NCBI RefSeq assembly: GCF_022836845.1
Contig: NZ_JAJNNZ010000014.1
Span: 33,878 to 97,877, forward strand
Direction of reading: 5' to 3'
Length of the DNA: 64,000 nt
Source: Vibrio gelatinilyticus
GTDB lineage: Bacteria; Pseudomonadota; Gammaproteobacteria; Enterobacterales; Vibrionaceae
The first letter of the stretch is position 1. Every line of letters starts with the position of its first letter. Under the pieces are notes generated by a model. That model did not search any database. It saw only the letters and a list, made by a program, of their open reading frames with translations, and had not been told where the DNA came from. This document shows, piece after piece, positions 27,298 to 36,194 of the stretch. The translations under genes were made by a program, and so were the position numbers.

Positions 27298-27414
27298 AAG
27301 TTCACTTCCATTTCATTAATATATATGTGGTTATTCACCACTTATAGTCAATAATGACTGAGCTATGATTTGAATCCTCATTAAGAGGAATTGACAAAAA
27401 AACCAAATGACGGT

Positions 27415-28746
27415 TTATACATTCAACAATAAGAATTCTCGCTCCCAAGAACTGATCACTTGGAAAAACGTTTTGTATTCTTTACGCTTGATAGCGACAT
27501 AGGCCGACACAAATCGATCGCCTAAGATCTCTCTTAGCTCGTCGCTTTGTTCTAATAGCACTAATGCATCCTCAAGAGTGTGAGGAAGAGAGTAGGGCTC
27601 GGTTGTCATATCACCTGTACTTTGAGCGGTCGGTGTCAATTTTTCCTTCATGCCCAAATAGCCACATGCCAATGTTAACGCCATCGCTAGATAAGGATTG
27701 GCATCTGCGCCTGCGTAGCGATTCTCGATACGGCGAGCGTTTTTCTCAGAGACTGGAACGCGCAGTCCTACTGTGCGGTTGTCTTCGCCCCATGCTACGT
27801 TGGTTGGTGCTGAATCACCAAAGACGAGTCGACGATAAGAGTTGATGTTCGGTGCGAAAAAGGCGATCGCTGCTGGGGTGTACTTTTGCATGCCAGCGAT
27901 ATAATTGAGAAATAGTTCGCTGTTAGTGCCGTCTTCATTTGCAAACAGGTTAACGCCGTTAGCATCGACCAAGCTTTGATGAATATGCATTGCACTGCCA
28001 GGTTCATCCTCCATTGGCTTAGCCATGAAAGTAGCGTAAACGTCATGCTTAAGGGCCGCTTCGCGCACGGTGCGTTTGAATAAGAACACCTGATCGGCTC
28101 TGTCTAATGGCTCACCGTGATCAAAATTGAGTTCCATTTGCGCAGCGCCAGATTCATGAACCAGCGTATCCACATCCAACTCTTGGGCTTCACAATAGTC
28201 GTACATGTCTTCAAAGATTGGGTCAAACTCATTCACAGCATCAATACTGAAAGATTGCCTCGCCGTTTCAGGGCGACCATTACGACCAATTGGTGGCTCA
28301 AGCGGATAGTCCCAGTCCAGATTCTTCTGAACAAGAAAGAATTCAAGCTCGGGTGCAACGATTGGATTCCAACCTTCTTTTTCATACAGGCTTAACACTC
28401 GACGAAGTACGGCTCTTGGGGAAATATCAACGGGATCCCCATCGACGGTATAACAATCATGAATGACTTGAGCTGTCGGCTCTTTCGTCCAAGGAACGAA
28501 ACGAATGGTGTTGGGGTCGGGCTCAAGTGTCATGTCTTTTTCGGTAAGGTCGATCATGCTTTCATCATCAGGCCAATCACCCGTCACCGTTTGAAAAAAA
28601 ACCACTTCGGGAAGGCGCATACCACCTTCTCGAAGGAATTTTTTGGCAGGCATTATCTTGCCTCTGGCATTGCCCGTGATATCCGGGATCAGACACTCAA
28701 CCTCGGTAATTCGATTACTTTCAATCCATTTGCTAATTTTTTCCAT
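27415..28746 (-). CDS. puuA: Gamma-glutamylpolyamine synthetase (PuuA/SpuB), copy 1
   Basis: A 443-residue glutamine-synthetase-family ligase that joins glutamate to an amine with ATP. Family segments include PELEFFLVQ (metal Glu), HESGAAQMELNF, FMAKPMEDEPGSAMHIHQSL and NSYRRLVFGDSAPTN with the ATP-binding NRTVGLRVP. The N-terminal beta-grasp part begins at EVECLIPDITGNARGK. It matches SpuB/PuuA rather than GlnA: it lacks the adenylylation-site tyrosine region and is shorter than GlnA (about 470). First gene of the leftward polyamine group, divergent from a second puuA with the 20-base element between them. Confidence 0.9.
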   Translation of the reverse strand: MEKISKWIESNRITEVECLIPDITGNARGKIMPAKKFLREGGMRLPEVVFFQTVTGDWPDDESMIDLTEKDMTLEPDPNTIRFVPWTKEPTAQVIHDCYTVDGDPVDISPRAVLRRVLSLYEKEGWNPIVAPELEFFLVQKNLDWDYPLEPPIGRNGRPETARQSFSIDAVNEFDPIFEDMYDYCEAQELDVDTLVHESGAAQMELNFDHGEPLDRADQVFLFKRTVREAALKHDVYATFMAKPMEDEPGSAMHIHQSLVDANGVNLFANEDGTNSELFLNYIAGMQKYTPAAIAFFAPNINSYRRLVFGDSAPTNVAWGEDNRTVGLRVPVSEKNARRIENRYAGADANPYLAMALTLACGYLGMKEKLTPTAQSTGDMTTEPYSLPHTLEDALVLLEQSDELREILGDRFVSAYVAIKRKEYKTFFQVISSWEREFLLLNV

Positions 28747-28831
28747 AAATACTTTTAACCTATATTCGACAATGAATTTATCAATAAAGCACCACTAGCA
28801 TGGACGGCAAAGCGCTTAAAAGTCAATCAAA

Positions 28832-28851
28832 TTTGTTAATTATTTTATAAC
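28832..28851. promoter_or_regulatory. PuuR-box-like operator, copy 2
   Basis: TTTGTTAATTATTTTATAAC is the exact reverse complement of 8482-8501. It lies 85 bases upstream of puuA1 and 214 bases upstream of puuA2. A second, weaker PuuR-box match (11 of 15 bases to the remembered E. coli box) is at 28891-28905. The bases on both sides of the 20-mer differ between the two copies, so this is a conserved site and not part of a longer duplication. Confidence 0.65.
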
Positions 28852-29064
28852 TTATCATGCTTTTCTTTACACAAAGTTAACATTGTTGTTGTAATTTACT
28901 GAACATTGTGTGTATGGTTAATGATGTGTTCTTGGTGATCTTTTCATTGATTCATACAACATCATTCGTCGGCGAGCAGTGCGACTATTACAAAAAGGCC
29001 TGACTACCGTTGGCCTCAAAATCAAACCTAAAATTCTTGAATACGTTTAGGGAGCGAACTGAAG

Positions 29065-30453
29065 ATGAGCGAGCTAGCAAAGCAAGCAGTCACACAAAGC
29101 AGTGATAGTAATCGAAGTAATGAAGGGATCATCGAAACGTTCATTAATCAACACCCCAAGGTAACAACCGTCGATCTTATGCTTTTCGATATGAACGGAG
29201 TGATCCGGGGAAAGCGAATCAATGTCTCCCAACTCGAAAAAGTGTCAGAACAAGGAATTTGCTTACCTGCTTCCGTTTTTGCATTAGATATCTGTGGTGA
29301 AACAGTCGAAGAAACAGGGTTAGGTTTCGAAAAAGGCGATGGGGATCGAATATGCAAACTGGTCGAGAACTCGCTTCAGTTAACACCTTGGCAAGAGAAT
29401 AGTGCCCAAGCCATTGTCACAATGTTCGAACCTAAATCTCACGTGCCTTTTTTTGCAGACCCGCGACATTTACTCGAAACTCAACTGGATAAGTTTTCAC
29501 AACTTGGGCTAACACCGTGTGTAGCGATTGAATTAGAATTCTACTTACAGGATTTAGAACACGACGAACACGGGCAACCTCAACCACCATTGATGCCAAT
29601 CAGTGGCGAGAGAATGACTCAAACTCAAGTATATTCGTTAGAAGAACTTGATGAATTCAAAGCATTTCTTGATGAAATACTCGAAACTTGTCACGAACAA
29701 AGAATTCCCGCAGAAAACATCACTGCTGAATACGCACCTGGCCAATTTGAGGTCAATTTAAAACACACTACCGATGTTCTTTTGGCTTGTGATCAAGCAA
29801 TGCTACTCAAACGAGTTGTCAGATCTGTCGCAAAAAAACACGGCTTTTATGCCAACTTTATGGCAAAACCATATACCGACTATGCCGGTAACGGTTGTCA
29901 TGTTCACGTTAGCGTGCTGGACAGCGAAGGTTTTAATATCTTTGGTAAAGACAAAAATACTCTGCTTCATGCTGTATCAGGGCTATTGAGTCATCTCGAT
30001 GAAAGCATGGCGATTTTTGCCCCTAATGCCAACTCTTACCGTAGGCTCCAACCGAACATGTTTGTTCCATTACATGCGACTTGGGGTTGGGATAACAGAA
30101 CTGTTGCCGTGCGTGTGCCAGCAAGCGAAAAACACGACCGCCGTATTGAGCATCGTCTGTCTGGTGCAGATGTTAACCCATACCTCACCGCTTCGGTCAT
30201 TTTGGTGTCAATACTCGATGGGATGGAGAAGCAGCAATTACCACCAGCGCCAATAGAAGGTGATGCTTCGCTCGTTGAACTTCCTCATCTTCCTATTTCC
30301 TGGGACGCGGCATTGCACCACTTCGAACAGAGCACATTTTTGCAACAGCAGTTCGGCGAAGAGTTTTGCAAAGTGTATCTGGCAAACAAAAAGCATGAGC
30401 AAGAGCGCTTTTCTGCTCAGGTCTCTCCACTAGAATATCAATGGTACAAATAA
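29065..30453 (+). CDS. puuA: Gamma-glutamylpolyamine synthetase (PuuA), copy 2
   Basis: A 462-residue glutamine-synthetase-family ligase, a distant paralogue of copy 1. It keeps VAIELEFYLQ, ITAEYAPGQFEVNLKH, FMAKPYTDYAGNGCHVHVSV and NSYRRLQPNMFVP with the NRTVAVRVPASEKHDRRIEHRLSG-type ATP and substrate segment. The changed substrate-side residues (TAEYAPGQFEV here, VHESGAAQMEL in copy 1) suggest a different amine. It lies 25 bases before puuB, so puuA2-puuB make an operon for gamma-glutamylputrescine formation and oxidation. The start has a GGGAGCG site. Confidence 0.9.
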   Translation: MSELAKQAVTQSSDSNRSNEGIIETFINQHPKVTTVDLMLFDMNGVIRGKRINVSQLEKVSEQGICLPASVFALDICGETVEETGLGFEKGDGDRICKLVENSLQLTPWQENSAQAIVTMFEPKSHVPFFADPRHLLETQLDKFSQLGLTPCVAIELEFYLQDLEHDEHGQPQPPLMPISGERMTQTQVYSLEELDEFKAFLDEILETCHEQRIPAENITAEYAPGQFEVNLKHTTDVLLACDQAMLLKRVVRSVAKKHGFYANFMAKPYTDYAGNGCHVHVSVLDSEGFNIFGKDKNTLLHAVSGLLSHLDESMAIFAPNANSYRRLQPNMFVPLHATWGWDNRTVAVRVPASEKHDRRIEHRLSGADVNPYLTASVILVSILDGMEKQQLPPAPIEGDASLVELPHLPISWDAALHHFEQSTFLQQQFGEEFCKVYLANKKHEQERFSAQVSPLEYQWYK

Positions 30454-30478
30454 GTTTCTCCATGCAAGGATACAATGT

Positions 30479-31756
30479 ATGAAACCAAAGCACACCAATT
30501 CTTACTACGCCGCATCGGCCAATCAGCAACTTGATTTTCCGGTATTGAAAGGGGCTCACAAGGCCGACGTATGTGTCATTGGCTCTGGCATCACGGGCGC
30601 AACAGCGGCATTGGAATTGGCCAACCGTGGGTTCAAGGTCATTGTTCTTGAAGGCAAGCGAATCGGATGGGGGGCATCGGGCCGCAGTGGCGGCCAAGCG
30701 ATTTTTGGTTGGGCATCTGAGCAAAGTACTCTTGAAAAACTGGTCGGGAAGTCTGACGCTCGCCAATTATGGGATATTAGTGTCGATGCACTTACGCTGA
30801 CTAAGGCAAACATCAAAAAATACAATATTGATTGCGATTGGCGTGATGGCATGGTCCACGTTGGCCTAAAGCCTAGACACGATAAAGGACTCAGAGCCTG
30901 GCATGACGATCTTCGTGAGAATTACGATTACCACTCCTTAGAGTTATGGGATAAAACAACAACTCAAGAAAACATTGCAAGTGACCGTTATACCTCGGGA
31001 ATGTTCGATTCCAATAGCGGTCATTTACACCCACTCAACTATACATTGGGACTGGTAAAAGCCGCCAAAGAAGCCGGCGTTGAGTTTTTTGAACATAGTG
31101 AATGTAAGAAAATCGAACACGGTGATCCTGCTACTTTGTTTACCAAAGACGGGACTGTCGAAGCTAACCACGTTGTTTTGGCCTGCAATGCTTATATGGA
31201 CGGGTTAGAAACAAAGTTAGAGAATAGAGTCATGCCCGTTGGTACCTATGTGTGTGCGACAGAGCCTCTCGGTGAAGAGGTCACTGGTGGCTTAATGAAA
31301 AACCACATTGCGGCTTGTGATATCAACTTTGTTCTCGACTATTTCCGCTGCTCGGGTGACCACCGAATGCTTTTTGGAGGGCGAGTAAGTTACTCTGGCA
31401 TGGCGCCATTCAACTTAGAGAAAGCCATGCAATCGCGAATGGTCGACATATTCCCTCAACTTAAAGGGGCATCTATTGATTTTGCCTGGGGAGGTAATGT
31501 CGCAATCACGATGAACAGAGCACCACATTTTGGCAGGCTCGCACCTAATGTCTATTTTGCACAAGGGTTTTCTGGTCACGGTATTGCCGCAACGGGGATG
31601 GCAGGGACACTAATGGCAGAGTGTATAGCAACGACGGCCGAACGTTTTGCGATTTTTGATAAGATCCCTCACATGCCCTTCCCCGGTGGCCGATTATTTA
31701 GAACGCCAACTCTGGTCCTAGCAATGTCTTATTTCCGGATCCGAGATCTGCTTTAA
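30479..31756 (+). CDS. puuB: Gamma-glutamylputrescine oxidase
   Basis: A 425-residue FAD-dependent oxidase of the DAO family that oxidises gamma-glutamylputrescine to gamma-glutamyl-aminobutyraldehyde, ammonia and H2O2. The FAD Rossmann motif is at about 29-60 (DVCVIGSGITGATAALELANRG), followed by VLEGKRIGWGASGRSGGQ, the PuuB-type contact, and the C-terminal FAGGHGI-like segment AQGFSGHGIAATGMAG. Length equals E. coli PuuB (426). The ATG at 30479 has an AAGGA site; another ATG at 30474 is out of frame. Product aldehyde is the substrate of PuuC at 9194. Confidence 0.92.
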   Translation: MKPKHTNSYYAASANQQLDFPVLKGAHKADVCVIGSGITGATAALELANRGFKVIVLEGKRIGWGASGRSGGQAIFGWASEQSTLEKLVGKSDARQLWDISVDALTLTKANIKKYNIDCDWRDGMVHVGLKPRHDKGLRAWHDDLRENYDYHSLELWDKTTTQENIASDRYTSGMFDSNSGHLHPLNYTLGLVKAAKEAGVEFFEHSECKKIEHGDPATLFTKDGTVEANHVVLACNAYMDGLETKLENRVMPVGTYVCATEPLGEEVTGGLMKNHIAACDINFVLDYFRCSGDHRMLFGGRVSYSGMAPFNLEKAMQSRMVDIFPQLKGASIDFAWGGNVAITMNRAPHFGRLAPNVYFAQGFSGHGIAATGMAGTLMAECIATTAERFAIFDKIPHMPFPGGRLFRTPTLVLAMSYFRIRDLL

Positions 31757-31765
31757 TCAGTAAAC

Positions 31766-31792
31766 AAAGCTGCCAGTTTATCCGGCAGCTTT
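31766..31792 (+). terminator. Hairpin after puuB
   Basis: A 9-base stem (AAAGCTGCC/GGCAGCTTT) with a 9-base loop lies 9 bases past the puuB stop. The T-run is weak (TTTACC), so termination is probable rather than certain. Confidence 0.7.
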
Positions 31793-31808
31793 ACCAATCA
31801 AGGCAAGA

Positions 31809-31999
31809 CTATTTCATTCTTTTAAGGTCACCATCGAAAAACTCAGAGCTAATAACGCGCATACTGTGACCACCATAAATATCAGGTTAAGGCTCTGTGG
31901 ATATGAGAGTTAGTAAAGTAACCAATTGGATTGCTCCAAATATAAATGCGGCAGCATACCAAAACGAAAGACCGTTTTTTGCCAACAGTTGTATCTCCA
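31809..31999 (-). pseudogene. Remnant of a membrane-protein gene (C-terminal piece)
   Basis: On the minus strand one frame reads LLEIQLLAKNGLSFWYAAAF (31999-31940), continues IFGAIQLVTLLTLISTEP and then stops; after the stop the same frame runs 25 more codons to a second stop at 31809. The first part is a plausible final membrane helix with polar end, as at the C-terminus of an MFS or other permease, and there is no start site and no upstream body. It is likely a decayed transporter end. The rest of the 31793-32071 gap holds nothing else I can support. Confidence 0.4.
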
Positions 32000-32071
32000 A
32001 TAAATTTTATCCATTTCAAAAGAGCACAATATTGTAATTACGTATCTTGCTAATTTAAACGTGTAACATAC

Positions 32072-32102
32072 TAAAAAGCCCCGAATTATTCGGGGCTTTT
32101 TA
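32072..32102 (-). terminator. Terminator of the chemoreceptor gene
   Basis: A 14-base stem (TAAAAAGCCCCGAA with its complement) and a 3-base loop lie 14 bases past the chemoreceptor stop. T-runs at both sides make it effective on both strands. Confidence 0.92.
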
Positions 32103-32115
32103 GTGTGTCTTTTAC

Positions 32116-34113
32116 CTACACGGTAAATTTGTCGACTTGTTGGTGCAGTTCTTTGACACTTTGTCGTACCGACTCGGTTATATCATCTGCATGACGAGAC
32201 TGACTTGCGACGGTCTTCAAAGACTCATTGATGGTATTGACGAGATTGGAAATAGACTGTGTCGCTTGAGCTTGTTGCTCGGCTGTGGCCGACAAGCTTG
32301 CCATTTGGTCATTAACAATATCGACTTGCTCTCCTGTCAATTTAATTTTACTCGTGGCTAATTCAGTATGGTTGACCGCTGTTTCAGCCATTCTGCTTCC
32401 AACATGTATCTGCTCGACCACCTTGGAAGTTGACGCCTGTATGGCTTGTATGATGGCATTAATTTCAGTGGTAGACTCGGTAGTTCGACTCGCAAGCATT
32501 CGGACTTCATCAGCAACAACAGCAAAACCCCTCCCCTGATCACCCGCTCTTGCTGCTTCTATCGCGGCATTCAAGGCCAATAAGTTAGTCTGTTCTGCCA
32601 GCCCTTCAATCACTTCGGTCACTTTACCGATTGAATCGCTTTCAGTGACCAATTGCGCCGCAATGACCTGAGTGGTCTCGATAGCAGACGCAAGCTCCGC
32701 CATACTGTTCTGATTATCTGAAAGAGCAAGTTCCCCATTCCTAAGCTCTTGCTTTGATTCCATTAGTGCTTGCGAAGATATACTCACTTGCTGTGCTGTT
32801 TGTTCCGCACCGACTGCCACTTCAGACAAAGACAACCCCATCTCTTGAATGTGACTGGACTGCTGCTCGACTTGATTGACCGTTGCCTTGCTACTCGTCG
32901 CAACCTGCTCCATCCGCTGGTGTACCGATTGCGCATTGCTGGTCACGCCGCCCACTAAAGTTGCAAGCGCATTGTTCATTGAATTGATAGCCGATGTTAG
33001 GTAGGTCAGCTCATCTCCACCGGTTTCTTGCAGTGGCTCATGAGATACATCACCACCAGCAATAGACTGTGCACGCTGCGATATCAAGGCAACCCGTTGT
33101 CCAATATGTCGCCCCATATAGGTTGAGATAACTAATGCTGAAACAACCGCAATTACGCAACTTGCTACCAATAGAGAGATGACCATCACCACACTTTCAG
33201 CAATGTTGTCTTCTGTTGTGATAACACCCTGTTGCTGAGTAACGACGATATCATTCAATTGGGATTCCATCTCTTTCAAGCTAGGAACAAGCGAGATATC
33301 CATAATAAAATTAGTTTGGTTCCATTGAGATGACTGCCTCAAGCTCACTACCTGGTTCGCTAAAGGTAGATACAAAGCCTGCATTTCTTTAAACAAGGAC
33401 CACAAGCTTTCATCACTATCGCTTAATAACGACTCCATCGAACCGATCTCTTTAACAACTTTCTGATGAGACTTCATGAAGTCATTGTACTTATTAAGAT
33501 AGTCTTGTTGACCATATTGGAGGTAGTCTCGCAAAGAAGCCAGAGCATTTGCTAAAGTGGTATAGCCATCGGCGTAGAGCTTAAAGAGCCGTTTTCGCTC
33601 TCCCCCCTCACTACGACTCGCTTCGTCGTTTATCAGCCCCTGTAACTGGTCAAGGGCCACTTCAGCGATTGGCGCTGCTTCGTTGATGAAAAGTTCGTGT
33701 GCAGGTAGATCTTCATCTGTATGTCCAAGTTCTAGAACTTCACCGGCATCGTATTTTATCGTATCCCAAAGTTCAGTAAGCTCGGCATATTTCTCTGCGT
33801 CGACCAAAGATTCAAGGCTAATAAAACGAATGTCCGCGGCATCAATCAACTGCGATACTTCGCTACGATAGGCCGCAACGTATTCTTCATTTCCCATTGT
33901 GAGCATAAAGCCTCGTAGGCTAGAGACCATTGACTGAAGCGATTGCCCAAGGTGGCGACTCGCATCGACCGTGGGTAAGTCATTTTGAATAAGATTAGTG
34001 GTTTGACTCTGAACCTGATTGACACTTCGGAAAACAAAAAGTGATGAGATAATAAACAATGCACCAAGCGCTAAAAAACCTAGTCTAAGCTTTGCTGATA
34101 TCGAGAGTTTCAT
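32116..34113 (-). CDS. Methyl-accepting chemotaxis protein with large helical sensor domain
   Basis: A 665-residue chemoreceptor. Membrane helix 1 is at about 11-29 and helix 2 at about 307-331, so the periplasmic sensor is some 275 residues, long and almost all predicted helix (no Cache-type strands); this size fits the helical bimodular (HBM) class. A HAMP domain follows (332-385), then the signalling domain with the tip sequence [24 protein letters not shown]. It signals to CheA/CheW. HBM receptors known to me bind organic acids; because the gene sits beside the polyamine locus, a polyamine ligand is a possibility but is only inference. It has its own terminator. Confidence 0.9.
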   Translation of the reverse strand: MKLSISAKLRLGFLALGALFIISSLFVFRSVNQVQSQTTNLIQNDLPTVDASRHLGQSLQSMVSSLRGFMLTMGNEEYVAAYRSEVSQLIDAADIRFISLESLVDAEKYAELTELWDTIKYDAGEVLELGHTDEDLPAHELFINEAAPIAEVALDQLQGLINDEASRSEGGERKRLFKLYADGYTTLANALASLRDYLQYGQQDYLNKYNDFMKSHQKVVKEIGSMESLLSDSDESLWSLFKEMQALYLPLANQVVSLRQSSQWNQTNFIMDISLVPSLKEMESQLNDIVVTQQQGVITTEDNIAESVVMVISLLVASCVIAVVSALVISTYMGRHIGQRVALISQRAQSIAGGDVSHEPLQETGGDELTYLTSAINSMNNALATLVGGVTSNAQSVHQRMEQVATSSKATVNQVEQQSSHIQEMGLSLSEVAVGAEQTAQQVSISSQALMESKQELRNGELALSDNQNSMAELASAIETTQVIAAQLVTESDSIGKVTEVIEGLAEQTNLLALNAAIEAARAGDQGRGFAVVADEVRMLASRTTESTTEINAIIQAIQASTSKVVEQIHVGSRMAETAVNHTELATSKIKLTGEQVDIVNDQMASLSATAEQQAQATQSISNLVNTINESLKTVASQSRHADDITESVRQSVKELHQQVDKFTV

Positions 34114-34260
34114 CCTTAAACCTCAAATAGTTAATACTCAATCAATATATCGGCAAGTCGGACCAGAAATAAAGTTTTTTTTAACAACTTTGTAATTAAT
34201 ATAAACACGGTGAATACAAAAGAGTTAAATAATTCGACTTTCTCCCAAAAAATACCGCTT

Positions 34261-35448
34261 CTAAAAGGCCCATTTAATATTAGCGAACAACAAAGTTGAT
34301 GGTGTTTGGCCAAACAAGCTGCCTGTAGCGCCGTCAAAACGTTGCAAAACAGTGAGCAACTGCCAGTCATCGGCTAGTGAATAACTGTTTGATAGGCCAA
34401 CAAAAAATGAGTTGTCCTGATAGTAACTACCAGAAAATGTCACTTTACTTAGCGGTGTCACATCAAAGCTTACATCCGCGTAGCCAGTATAGGTGGTAAA
34501 ACTCAACGTGCGTGCGGTCAGAGGAAGTGTCAGATACAGGACGGCATCGGAAACGGGTTGCGGTTCGCCGATGTACAGTAGTGAAGCACGGGCCAGCCAA
34601 TTTCGTTTTCCACCAAAACTGTAGTCGGTCTCGATACTAGAAACGAACGTTTTCTTAAATGTCTGACCTTTGTATTGGTCCATCCAAGGATCAAGCCATG
34701 TCAACTCTCCTCTTAGCCCCGCTCCGTAGACATCCCCCGCGAATCCGGTACCTATCACATAGTCAAGTCCGGCTTTACCTGCCAGCGCCTGAATATCCCA
34801 ACCTTCAATGTTGAAGAGGTAGCGTGCAGAGTACCTATCTAGATTGCTGTCTTTCGAAGGGCTATATACCAGATCGATGCTGCTGGCAAAACCAAGCTTT
34901 TTGCTGATAGAGATTGCGTCCGAACCTGGGCGCTCCTCATAATCAAAGTCATATATTGAGTACGCGTTATAAATATCGTTTGGGTTCCAAACAGTGTTCA
35001 TCGCCCAATTGATTCGAAAGCGACCACCTCTGATGTTCCAGCCATCACTTTTCCAGTCTAAGTACAGGCGATCAAGTTGGCTATTAAGAATCAAATTGTC
35101 GTTGTCTATCAAGTTGCTTGAAAGATCAAAGTAGCCATTATCTAACTCAATAATTTGAGAGTAGAAAGGAGCGCTTAGACTATCGCCGATGATGACCCTA
35201 TTTCGCATACCGACATTGACGCGAAAGTGGGAGTTAAAGCGATACTCATAATTGAACCTCTGATGAACTAAATGATCGAGGGTATTGTCTTGATGGTCGA
35301 CAATGGTCCCTGTCGCCATATATTTTACATACCCGTTGAGATCCCAATGGTTCTCTGGAGCCAAGCCCGGGATCTCTGCATATGCTTTGAACCCAGAGAT
35401 AACCGTGCCTAGCATCACCGCAATAGCGACTCGTTTCCTCAAAATCAT
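34261..35448 (-). CDS. Outer-membrane beta-barrel protein of a Lol-like operon
   Basis: A 395-residue secreted protein with signal peptide (LRKRVAIAVMLGTVISGFKAYA). The mature chain is a series of alternating strands (FNYEYRFNSHFRVNVGM, YLDWKSDGWNIRGGRFRINW) and ends in LLFANIKWAF with a terminal Phe, the outer-membrane barrel signature. It resembles DUF1302-like porins in size class, but I am not sure of the family. Its start overlaps the stop of the upstream ATPase gene by four bases (ATGA), so it is translationally coupled to an ABC transporter and is probably its outer-membrane component. Confidence 0.8.
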   Translation of the reverse strand: MILRKRVAIAVMLGTVISGFKAYAEIPGLAPENHWDLNGYVKYMATGTIVDHQDNTLDHLVHQRFNYEYRFNSHFRVNVGMRNRVIIGDSLSAPFYSQIIELDNGYFDLSSNLIDNDNLILNSQLDRLYLDWKSDGWNIRGGRFRINWAMNTVWNPNDIYNAYSIYDFDYEERPGSDAISISKKLGFASSIDLVYSPSKDSNLDRYSARYLFNIEGWDIQALAGKAGLDYVIGTGFAGDVYGAGLRGELTWLDPWMDQYKGQTFKKTFVSSIETDYSFGGKRNWLARASLLYIGEPQPVSDAVLYLTLPLTARTLSFTTYTGYADVSFDVTPLSKVTFSGSYYQDNSFFVGLSNSYSLADDWQLLTVLQRFDGATGSLFGQTPSTLLFANIKWAF

Positions 35449-36182
35449 ACCGCCTGGTTTACACTATCTTGTGTCGCCGAAGACGGTAACAATGACTCAC
35501 TTTGCATGGTGTCCGAAGCTAATTTGCCATCTTCAAAGACGATGACTCGTTTCGCTCGCTTTATAACCCGTGGATCATGGGTTGAAAAGATAAAAGTCGT
35601 CCCTTCGACTTCATTAAGGTGTTGCATGATATCGAGCAACTCGCTGGTGCTTTGCGCATCTAGATTCGCGGTCGGTTCATCCGCCATCACAAACCTTGGC
35701 CGCGGCGCTAGTGCTCTGGCAACCGCGACTCTTTGCTGTTGTCCACCAGACATTTTTTTCGGTCGTTTATGCATTTGATCAGCCAGTCCTACTTGCTCTA
35801 GCAACGCCTCTGCACGTGCGCGACATTGAGTTTCGGTTAGGCCCTGTAGCTGCATAACAAATTCGACATTTTCTAAGGCAGTTAAAACCGGTAATAGACT
35901 GTAATCTTGAAAGATAAAGCCGATGTTATCTCGACGAAACGCGATCAACTCTTTTTCTGATAGCTCACAAATATTGTTTCCGTCGATAACAACAACACCC
36001 GATGTTGGAGTGTCTATTCCCCCGAGCGTATTGAGTATCGTAGTTTTACCGGACCCTGAAGGTCCCATAATCGCCACAAATTCACCTTGCTCAATGTGCA
36101 AAGACAGATCATTGACGGCATGAACAGGAAACTCACTATCAGGATTATATATCTTGTTCAGTTTATCGATATTAATGGTCAT
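35445..36182 (-). CDS. LolD/MacB-type ABC transporter ATPase
   Basis: A 245-residue ATPase of the LolD/MacB family. Walker A GPSGSGKTT, Q-loop FIFQDYSLLPVLTALENV, signature MSGGQQQRVAVARALA, Walker B RFVMADEPTANLD and the H-loop STHDPRV are intact. The Q-loop segment and EPTANLD are typical of mechanotransmission transporters that work with FtsX-type permeases. It is encoded 12 bases after the second permease gene and overlaps the barrel gene, so it is the motor of this five-gene system. Confidence 0.93.
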   Translation of the reverse strand: MTINIDKLNKIYNPDSEFPVHAVNDLSLHIEQGEFVAIMGPSGSGKTTILNTLGGIDTPTSGVVVIDGNNICELSEKELIAFRRDNIGFIFQDYSLLPVLTALENVEFVMQLQGLTETQCRARAEALLEQVGLADQMHKRPKKMSGGQQQRVAVARALAPRPRFVMADEPTANLDAQSTSELLDIMQHLNEVEGTTFIFSTHDPRVIKRAKRVIVFEDGKLASDTMQSESLLPSSATQDSVNQAV

Positions 36183-36194
36183 TCACGCTACCCT

